Source: Elusimicrobia bacterium RBG_16_66_12
Lineage (GTDB): Bacteria; Elusimicrobiota; Elusimicrobia; UBA1565; UBA9628
Assembly: GCA_001800005.1 (NCBI GenBank)
Contig: MGUL01000173.1
Location: 11,656 to 23,108, forward strand
Direction of reading: 5' to 3'
DNA length: 11,453 bases
Shown here piece by piece: positions 5,489 through 11,453 of this stretch (positions within the stretch are counted from its first letter, which is position 1; each line of letters opens with the position of its first letter). A program made the position numbers and the translations under genes. The notes beneath the pieces were generated by a model, which searched no databases, was not told the origin of the DNA, and saw nothing but the letters and a program-made list of their open reading frames with translations.

Positions 5489-5833
5489 TTAATGATGACG
5501 CTCATGTCCGCCAGATCCCGCTTCGGCCGGAGCCTTGCTGTCTTCGATCAATCGATCCTTCTTCTCGAGGAGCTTCTTGAGCTTGGCCTCAAGCTTTTTG
5601 CGCTTGGCGGGCTTCAGATCGGTCCGTCCCAGCTCTTCGTCGAGAGCATCGATCTTTTCCTGCAGCTTGGTGAGCTTGCGGGTCAGCTCCGCCCGCGCCT
5701 CCTTGGCCGCCGCTTCCGGGCTCATCGGCGTCTGCGCCGGCATGCCCTGCATGCCGCCGTGGTCGTGCTGCGCCCGCGCGGGCGCGGCCGAAGAGACGAG
5801 AGCGAGGAGCGCGACGATGATCATCTTTCTCAT
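5489..5833 (-). CDS. 114-aa periplasmic coiled-coil protein with His/Met-rich ends
   Basis: The ATG at 5833 lies just downstream of the pump's stop codon, with a GAGGG site (5839-5843) that overlaps that stop and a 5-base spacer. The same frame stays open far upstream through cusA, but that is a shadow; the signal peptide and ribosome site fix the start. Residues 1-21 are a signal peptide (IIVALLALVSSAAPARA). The mature N-terminus is HDHGGMQGM (23-31). Residues about 38-100 are a highly charged, uninterrupted helix with heptad-like leucines (KLTKLQEKIDALDEEL, KKLEAKLKKLLEKKDRL). The C-terminus is GHERHH. Histidines and methionines at both ends of a soluble coiled coil suggest metal capture or buffering in the periplasm next to the pump, which is an inference. 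CpxP/CnrX/ZraP-type metal-sensing helical proteins are distant analogues in concept, but no LTxxQ motif is seen. Confidence 0.85.
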   Translation of the reverse strand: MRKMIIVALLALVSSAAPARAQHDHGGMQGMPAQTPMSPEAAAKEARAELTRKLTKLQEKIDALDEELGRTDLKPAKRKKLEAKLKKLLEKKDRLIEDSKAPAEAGSGGHERHH

Positions 5834-5841
5834 TTGTTCCC

Positions 5842-8800
5842 TCAATCCTCCATCACCTGCAGAGCGGCGGCGTCGGGCACGACCGTCCCCTTCTTCATCT
5901 CGCCGTGCCACTTCCAGAGCAGGAAGATCGCGGGATAGACGGCCAGCTCCATCGTGAAGCTGGTGAACAGCCCGAAGATGATGGGCGCGGCGATGCGCTT
6001 CATCAGGTCGGCTCCGGGGCCGATCGCCCACATCACCGGCATCAGGCCGAGGAAGTCGGTGAATACCGTCATCATCTTCGGGCGGATGCGCTTGACCGCG
6101 CCGTGAACCACCGCTTCCTTGAGGTCCGCGTAGGTGCGCATGCGGCCGCCTCGCACCGCGTCGGCGTAGGCCAAGTCGAGATAGAGGAGCATGAAGGTCC
6201 CCGTCTCCGCGTCCAGCCCCATCAGCGCGATCATGCCCACCCAGGCCGCCACCGAGAGGTTGTAGTCCAGGAGGTAGAACCCCCAGAAGGCGCCAATGAG
6301 CGAGAAGGGGACCGCGAGCATCACGATCCCCGTCTTGACCCAGGACTTGGTGTTCATGTACATGAGCAGGACGATGACCACCAAAGTCAACGGAAGCAGC
6401 AGCGCCATCTTCTCGCGCACGCGGGCCAGGTTCTCGTACTGCCCGCTCCACTGCAGGGAGTAGCCCGCGGGCAGGGCGACCATGTCCGCGACCTTCTTCT
6501 TGGCCTCGTCGACGTAGCCGCCGATGTCGCGTCCGGCGACGTCCACGTAGACGTAGCCGGTCAGCAGGCCGTTCTCGTTGCGGATCATCGCCGGGCCCAT
6601 CGTCAGCTCGATGTCGGCCAGCTGCGCTAAGGGAATCTGCGCGCCGTCCATCGCGGAGACGAACACGCGCCGCAGCTTCGGCAGGTTGTCCCGGAGCTCC
6701 CTGGGATAGCGCACGTTGACGCTGTAGCGCTCGCGCCCTTCGACCGTGGTCGTCACCGGCTCGCCGCCGATGGCCGACATGATCACCATCTCCACTTCCT
6801 TCACGGACAGGCCGTAGCGCGCCAGCTGATCGCGCTTGAGCTTGAAATCGACGAAGTAGCCCCCGGCCGTGCGCTCGGCGTAGACCGACCTCGTCCCGCG
6901 CACGTCGCGCAGGGCCGCCTCGACCTGGAGCCCGAGGGCCTCGATCTTCGAGAGATCCGCCCCCTGGACCTTGATGCCGATCGGCGTGCGCACGCCGGTG
7001 GTCAGCATGTCGATGCGCGCCTTGATGGGCATGGTCCAGGCGTTGGTCACCCCCGGGAACTTCATGTGCGCGTCCATCTCCGCCACCAGCTCCTCCCAGG
7101 TGATTCGGTCCCACCACACGCGCCGCAAGGGGCTCTGGAGGATCTCGGGCAGGCCCGAATACCACCGTTCCTTCTTGCGCCACTGCTCCATGGGCTTGAG
7201 GAGCACGGTGGTTTCCATCATCGAGAAAGGGGCCGGATCGGTCGAGGTCTCCGCGCGCCCCGCCTTGCCGAAGACGCGCTCGACCTCGGGGAAGCCCTTG
7301 AGCACCTCGTCCTGCTTCTGAAGCAGGTCCGCGGCCTGCGTGACCGAGATCCCCGGCAAGGTCGTCGGCATGAACAGGATCGTTCCCTCGTTGAGCGGGG
7401 GCATGAACTCGGAGCCAAGCTTCAGGTAGATCGGGACGGTCGCCAGAGTGACGAGCGCGGCCGCGCCGATCACCTTCCACGGGCGCTCCAGCACCCAGCG
7501 GCAGACGGGGTCGTAGACGCGGAAGAGTCCCTTGCTGATCGGATGCTTCTCCTCCGCGTAGTAGCGTCCGACGACGACCTGGTTGACCGTCCAGGCCAGC
7601 CACTTGGGCTTGAAGACCATGAAATCCATGCGCGAGAACATCATGCGCACTGCCGGGTCCAAGGTCACGGCGAGGAACGCCGCCAGGAACATCGTCAGGT
7701 TCTTCGTGTAGGCCAGAGGCTTGAAGAGCCTGCCTTCCTGGTCGACGAGCGCGAAGATCGGAAAGAAGGCCACGGCCACGACGAGCAACGAGTAGAACAC
7801 CGACGGTCCGACCTCCTGCATGGCCGCCAGGCGCACGGCGTGATAGTCGCCCGATCTCCCGCCCGCGTCCCAAAGTTGGAGTTTTTTATACGCGTTCTCC
7901 ACCTCCACCATGGAGCCGTCCACCAGCACGCCGATGGACAGCATGATTCCGGCGATCGACATGATGTTGGCGCTGATGCCCATGAAGTAGAGCGGGATGA
8001 ATGCCAGCAAGGTCGAGATCGGGATCGTCACGATCGGCACGATCGCCGACGGGATGTGCCAGAGGAAGACGAGAAGCACGAGGCTGACCAGCAGCATCTG
8101 AGTGAAGAGCTCATCCTTCAGGGTGGCGATGGCGCCGTTGATGAGCTTGGAGCGGTCGTAGGTCTCGACGATCTCCACGCCCTCGGGCAGGGAGGGATTG
8201 ATCTCTTCTAGCCGCGCCTTGACCCTCGCGATGACGTCGAGGGCATTCTGGCCGTGGCGCATCACGACGATCCCGCCGACCGTGTCGCCCTCCCCGTCCA
8301 GGTCGGCCACGCCGCGGCGCATCTCCGGGCCCAGGGCCACCTTGGCCACGCTCTTGACGAGGACGGGGGTGCCTTTCATGTCGCGGCCGACGACGATCTG
8401 CTCGATATCCTCCACCGATTTGGCGTAGCCACGGCCGCGGATCATGTACTCGGCGCCCCCGAACTCGACGAGCCTGCCGCCCACGTCGTTGTTGCCGTCG
8501 CGGATGGCGTCGACGACCTTGGCGAGCGGGATGCGGTAGGCGGACAGCGCGTTGGGGTCGACCTGGACCTGGTACTGCTTCTGGAAGCCGCCGATCGAGG
8601 CGACCTCGGCGACCCCTGGGACCGACTGCAGGTGATAGCGCAGGTTCCAATCCTGGAAGGACCGGAGGTCCGCGAGGCTGTGCCGGCCCGTCTTGTCGAC
8701 CAACGCGTACTGGTAGCCCCAGCCGACACCCGTCGCGTCGGGCCCGAGCTCGGTGCGCACGCCCTCGGGCATCTGCGGCAGGATCTTGCTCAGGTACTCC

Positions 8801-9129
8801 AGCACCCGTGAGCGCGCCCAGTAGACGTCGGTGCCGTCCTGGAAGATGACGTAGACGTAGGAGAAACCGAAGTCCGAGAAGCCGCGCACGGCCTTGACGT
8901 TCGGCGCGCCCAGCAGCGCGGTGACGATCGGATAGGTGACCTGGTCCTCGATGATGTCCGGCGAGCGGTCCCAGCGCGAGTAGACGATGACCTGCGTGTC
9001 CGAGAGGTCCGGGATCGCGTCGAGCGCGATGTTCTTCATGCAGTACCAGCCGACCGCCATGGCCACGCCCGTCAGGGCCAGGACCAGGAACTTGTTGTGC
9101 GCCGACCAGGCGATGGTTCTCTTGATCAT
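5842..9129 (-). CDS. cusA: CusA-type RND heavy-metal (Cu/Ag) efflux pump
   Basis: 1095 aa, slightly longer than E. coli CusA. It is the inner-membrane, proton-driven pump of a tripartite CusCBA-type system. The N-terminal TM1 and DAIPDLSDTQVIV segment are classic heavy-metal RND sequence. TM4 holds D404 in GVLVDGSMVEVEN, at the position of the proton-relay D405 of E. coli CusA. The three methionines that bind Cu(I)/Ag(I) in CusA are matched by M587 (LFMPTTLPG), M637 (SMMETT) and M708 (RIDMLTTG). The M637-M708 interval is about 22 residues longer than in E. coli owing to a WYSGLPE...WWDRITWEE insertion. A further long segment (TLDPAVRMMF...YYAEEKHPISK) sits after TM6, as in many HME-RND pumps. 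The twelve-TM RND layout appears complete (TM block after residue about 335 and again after about 895). It starts 7 bases after the adaptor's stop, with a weak GAGG ribosome site. Confidence in Cu/Ag over Zn/Co/Cd rests on the Met triad. Confidence 0.95.
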   Translation of the reverse strand: MIKRTIAWSAHNKFLVLALTGVAMAVGWYCMKNIALDAIPDLSDTQVIVYSRWDRSPDIIEDQVTYPIVTALLGAPNVKAVRGFSDFGFSYVYVIFQDGTDVYWARSRVLEYLSKILPQMPEGVRTELGPDATGVGWGYQYALVDKTGRHSLADLRSFQDWNLRYHLQSVPGVAEVASIGGFQKQYQVQVDPNALSAYRIPLAKVVDAIRDGNNDVGGRLVEFGGAEYMIRGRGYAKSVEDIEQIVVGRDMKGTPVLVKSVAKVALGPEMRRGVADLDGEGDTVGGIVVMRHGQNALDVIARVKARLEEINPSLPEGVEIVETYDRSKLINGAIATLKDELFTQMLLVSLVLLVFLWHIPSAIVPIVTIPISTLLAFIPLYFMGISANIMSIAGIMLSIGVLVDGSMVEVENAYKKLQLWDAGGRSGDYHAVRLAAMQEVGPSVFYSLLVVAVAFFPIFALVDQEGRLFKPLAYTKNLTMFLAAFLAVTLDPAVRMMFSRMDFMVFKPKWLAWTVNQVVVGRYYAEEKHPISKGLFRVYDPVCRWVLERPWKVIGAAALVTLATVPIYLKLGSEFMPPLNEGTILFMPTTLPGISVTQAADLLQKQDEVLKGFPEVERVFGKAGRAETSTDPAPFSMMETTVLLKPMEQWRKKERWYSGLPEILQSPLRRVWWDRITWEELVAEMDAHMKFPGVTNAWTMPIKARIDMLTTGVRTPIGIKVQGADLSKIEALGLQVEAALRDVRGTRSVYAERTAGGYFVDFKLKRDQLARYGLSVKEVEMVIMSAIGGEPVTTTVEGRERYSVNVRYPRELRDNLPKLRRVFVSAMDGAQIPLAQLADIELTMGPAMIRNENGLLTGYVYVDVAGRDIGGYVDEAKKKVADMVALPAGYSLQWSGQYENLARVREKMALLLPLTLVVIVLLMYMNTKSWVKTGIVMLAVPFSLIGAFWGFYLLDYNLSVAAWVGMIALMGLDAETGTFMLLYLDLAYADAVRGGRMRTYADLKEAVVHGAVKRIRPKMMTVFTDFLGLMPVMWAIGPGADLMKRIAAPIIFGLFTSFTMELAVYPAIFLLWKWHGEMKKGTVVPDAAALQVMED

Positions 9130-9136
9130 AAAGGCC

Positions 9137-10327
9137 TCAGCGCTTCTCCTTCGAAGGCGCGACCAGCGACTTCAGCTTCGACTCGGAGTCGATGAGGAAA
9201 TTCGCGGTCGTCACCACCTTCTCGCCTTCGCGCACGCCCGACAGCAGCTCGTAGTAGCCGTCGGCCTCGCGGCCCACGCGGACCTCGCGCGGCTCGATGC
9301 GCCCCTCGCCGAGCTCGACGAAGACGAGCTTGCGCGCGCCGCTGTCCAGCAGCGCGCCTTCGGGCAGGGCTAGCGCTACGCCCAGGTCCGCCTTGATGGC
9401 GGCGTTGACGAACATCTCGAGCTTGAGCAGGCCGTCGGGGTTGGGAACCTCGATGCGCACCCGCAGGGAACGGGTCTCGGCCGAGAGGTTCGGGTCGACC
9501 GACTTGACCCGGCCGCGGAAGACCCGGCCGGGATAGGCCGGCGTGGTGATCTCGGCTTCCAGGCCGGGACGGACCGAGGCGATCTCGTACTCGTAGATCT
9601 GCGCGTAAACCCATACGGAGCCGTCCGAGCCGCCGAGGAGCAGGTTCGTCGGGACGGCCTCCTTGCCGGTGTACGCGGCGATCTGGGACTCGGAGAGTCC
9701 CAACTGACGCAGGCGCAGCGCGGAGGCGCGCACCAAGGCCTCGGCGCGCTCGTGGACGTCGGGCCAGGGGCTGTCCTTGACGTTCTCGCGAGACATCATC
9801 GCGGAGTGGTGCTCCGCGATGGCGTTGTAGAGCTCCGGGTCATAGGCCACGCTGCCGGAGGCCCGCACGGTGAACTTGAGGCGGCGCCGCGCGAGCGCCT
9901 CGGACTTCATGCCGATGAGCCGCTTCTTCTGATCGGAGACGACCGTGGAGGCCTGACCCGCGACGGACGGAGCGAAGACGTCTTCCGCATAGACCGGCAC
10001 ATAGTCCATGCCCATCGAGTCCTTCATGGGTACAGGGGAAGTCGCCTGAGGGTTCATCGGATTGCGGTAGTAGAGGAGCTTGCCGGGCTTGGCGGCATCT
10101 TGAGGAGCTGACTCCGTCGGCTCGATCTCGACGAGCTTCATGCCGCAGATGGGGCAGTCGCCCTGTTTGTCCGATGTGTAGCTGGGGTGCATCGGACATT
10201 GGTACCGCGTCTGCTGGTGCGCGGCATGCGAAGAATGGCCGCGGCGATAGAGCCAGTAGCCGGTGAAGGAGCCGCCCAAGACGACGAGAAGGCCGATCAA
10301 TAAAATATTTCTTTTCATCAGATTCAT
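9137..10327 (-). CDS. cusB: CusB-type RND periplasmic adaptor with N-terminal heavy-metal-binding domain
   Basis: 396 aa. Residues 6-27 are a membrane anchor. A heavy-metal-binding module follows, with C44-P-M46-H47 and C58-P-I-C61-G-M63. A second CusB-family motif is seen at about 87-113 (YYRNPMNP, MKDSMGMDYVPVY), where methionines are known in CusB to take part in metal binding. The rest covers a short helical hairpin (about 165-220) and the β-barrel and membrane-proximal domains (VWVYAQIYEYE, TTPAYPGRVFRGRV, SLRVRIEVPNPDGLLK). The usual lipoyl half-motifs flanking the hairpin are not visible: AYD at about 163 runs straight into PELY, and the segment before VWVYA is very short. The protein links pump and outer-membrane channel. 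ATG 10327 overlaps the TolC-like stop (ATGA), with a strong GGAGG (10332-10336) 4 bases upstream. An internal ATG at codon 4 is less well spaced. Confidence 0.92.
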   Translation of the reverse strand: MNLMKRNILLIGLLVVLGGSFTGYWLYRRGHSSHAAHQQTRYQCPMHPSYTSDKQGDCPICGMKLVEIEPTESAPQDAAKPGKLLYYRNPMNPQATSPVPMKDSMGMDYVPVYAEDVFAPSVAGQASTVVSDQKKRLIGMKSEALARRRLKFTVRASGSVAYDPELYNAIAEHHSAMMSRENVKDSPWPDVHERAEALVRASALRLRQLGLSESQIAAYTGKEAVPTNLLLGGSDGSVWVYAQIYEYEIASVRPGLEAEITTPAYPGRVFRGRVKSVDPNLSAETRSLRVRIEVPNPDGLLKLEMFVNAAIKADLGVALALPEGALLDSGARKLVFVELGEGRIEPREVRVGREADGYYELLSGVREGEKVVTTANFLIDSESKLKSLVAPSKEKR

Positions 10328-11453
10328 AACTCCTCCCCGATCACGCGCTCGAGCTCCGCGGCACGCTGTTCATAGTCCGCCAGGTATCGGTAGTACTCGA
10401 GCTTGAAGCTCAAAAGAGAACGCTGTGCGTCGAGGAGGTCCAGGAAGCTCGCCCGTCCCGACTGATAGCCCGACTCGGCCACTTTCAGGGCCGACTCGGC
10501 CTGAGGCAGGAGGCTCGTCTTGTAGCTCTCGGCGAGCCTCTGGGCGGTCTGCGCCCGCACGAACGCCGTCCGCAGGTCCGCCGCGGTCATCAGGCGGGAC
10601 GCCTCCAGCTCCGCTTCGGCCATCTCCTTCTCGGCCGAGGCCTCCGCGATCATGGCCGCCGGCTTCCAGAACCACAGAGGCAGCGACAGCCCCAGCACGG
10701 CGTCGCTGGTGCGGCCGCGCATCGGGTCGCTGCGACGGCGGTAGGACAGCATGATGTCGGGGAGGAACTCCGACTTAGCCAGCGATAGCGAGGTTCCGGC
10801 GAGTTCGGCCGCGAGCGCCGCCTGACGCAGCTCGGGCCGGCGCGCGAACGCCACGGCTTCAAGCTGCTCGCGGGCCTTCACCAGACGACCCGGCTCGATG
10901 TCGGCGGGAGCGCCGAGGGGTTCGCCCGCCGAACGCCCCATCAAGGCGTCGAGCATGGCGGAAGCCAGCTCACGCTCCTCGTCGACGACCACGCCCATGT
11001 TCAGCATCTTCGTCAGCTCGACCTGGGCCTTCAGGGCGTCCGACTCGCTCGCCGTTCCCCCCGCGTACTTGGATTCCGCCACCTTGGCGAAGCGGCGCAT
11101 CAGCTCGATGTTCTCATCCAGGAGCTTGCGGCTCTTAAAGGAAAGGTACAGCATCGCGTAGGCGGTCCGCGTCTTCGCCAGCACCTCGCGGACCTTGGCG
11201 CGATAGACCTGCTCGGCGGCCTCGGCTGTTTTTGCGGCGCGGCTGCCCCGCAGGTAGAGCGTGGTCGGGAACGGGAACTCCTGGGTCAAGGAGAGCGCCT
11301 TCTCCTCCGCCCCGTTCAGCGGGGTCTTCCCGGAAGGGGCGTACATCCTCTCGATGTCGAGACGCGGCTTGTCGGGCGTCGCTTCGGAGGACACGCGCTT
11401 GCGCGCCGCGTGCCAGCGTTTCAGCGCGACCCGGATCTCCGGGTTGTCGCGGC
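10324..11453 (-). CDS. TolC/CusC-like outer-membrane efflux protein, 5' end outside window
   Basis: Partial. The frame is open to the right edge, and the GTG at 11394 is internal: the visible upstream residues (NPEIRVALKRWHAARKRV) are the typical N-terminal repeat start of TolC-family proteins. At least 376 codons are visible. Family features are QEFPFPTTLYLRG, long amphipathic helices with KYAGGTASESDAL and GYQSGRASFLDLLDAQRSLL (the two GxxSxxDxLxAQ-type turns of the internal repeat), and FARRPELRQAALAAELA between the halves. The protein would form the trimeric outer-membrane duct that receives metal from the CusA/CusB complex. Signal peptide and lipobox status are unknown because the 5' end is missing. 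Its TGA overlaps the adaptor's ATG by 4 bases, indicating coupled translation. Confidence 0.92.
   Translation of the reverse strand, partial: RDNPEIRVALKRWHAARKRVSSEATPDKPRLDIERMYAPSGKTPLNGAEEKALSLTQEFPFPTTLYLRGSRAAKTAEAAEQVYRAKVREVLAKTRTAYAMLYLSFKSRKLLDENIELMRRFAKVAESKYAGGTASESDALKAQVELTKMLNMGVVVDEERELASAMLDALMGRSAGEPLGAPADIEPGRLVKAREQLEAVAFARRPELRQAALAAELAGTSLSLAKSEFLPDIMLSYRRRSDPMRGRTSDAVLGLSLPLWFWKPAAMIAEASAEKEMAEAELEASRLMTAADLRTAFVRAQTAQRLAESYKTSLLPQAESALKVAESGYQSGRASFLDLLDAQRSLLSFKLEYYRYLADYEQRAAELERVIGEEL

Noticed and set aside
5834..7873. Long open frame running from inside cusA into the 114-aa gene on the - strand
   Set aside because: It is an alternative frame of cusA in GC-rich DNA, with low-complexity Arg/Gly/Ala-rich translation. 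The 114-aa gene has its own ribosome site and signal peptide at 5833, so only that part is real.
7066..8211. 381-codon + strand open frame opposite cusA
   Set aside because: It is an antisense shadow of cusA with biased, repetitive charged composition and no recognisable domain.
1..11453. CRISPR array, tRNA, rRNA, IS element
   Set aside because: I saw no regularly spaced repeats, no tRNA or rRNA signature, and no transposase or terminal inverted repeats in the window.

Overview
This is a GC-rich bacterial window. The organism is probably Gram-negative, because it encodes an outer-membrane TolC-family channel, an RND pump with its periplasmic adaptor, and several signal-peptide proteins. The lineage cannot be fixed from sequence alone. 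The HNH protein is of a type I associate with deep-branching groups such as Elusimicrobiota and deltaproteobacteria-like lineages, but this is only a hint.

Layout. At the left, on the + strand, is the 3' part of a secreted-type subtilisin (S8) protease (1-774). A 284-base non-coding stretch follows, holding a probable intrinsic terminator (923-948) and a second perfect inverted repeat (954-971). Next is a free-standing HNH endonuclease-family gene (1059-2045, + strand). From 2061 to the right edge everything is on the - strand and reads right to left as one gene train of ten closely spaced genes. In order of transcription they are: TolC-like outer-membrane factor (5' end outside the window), CusB-like adaptor, CusA-like pump, a 114-aa periplasmic coiled-coil protein, a 62-aa Met/His-rich membrane peptide, and a thioredoxin-fold/membrane/HD-GYP fusion. 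After a 114-base gap with two hairpins come a Cys/Met/His-bearing periplasmic protein, a DUF2231 membrane protein, an NTF2-like periplasmic protein, and a periplasmic protein ending in a heavy-metal-binding CPM...CPxCGM domain.

How the genes work together. The pump keeps the three methionines (M587, M637, M708) and the TM4 aspartate (D404) that align with the Cu(I)/Ag(I) residues of E. coli CusA, so the train is best read as a copper/silver (soft metal) efflux operon. Around the core pump sit several candidate periplasmic metal handlers: small Met/His/Cys proteins, and the same metal-binding domain on two different proteins. There is also one probable cyclic-di-GMP phosphodiesterase with a Cys-rich thioredoxin-like head. 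Start/stop overlaps (ATGA, TGATG, TAGTG) and spacings of about 7-25 bases between most genes argue for co-transcription. The only larger gap, 3910-4023, may divide an efflux half from a periplasmic half.

The most notable points are the Trx-like-HD-GYP fusion inside a metal-efflux operon, the adaptor that seems to lack a lipoyl domain while carrying two metal motifs, and the unnamed small proteins.
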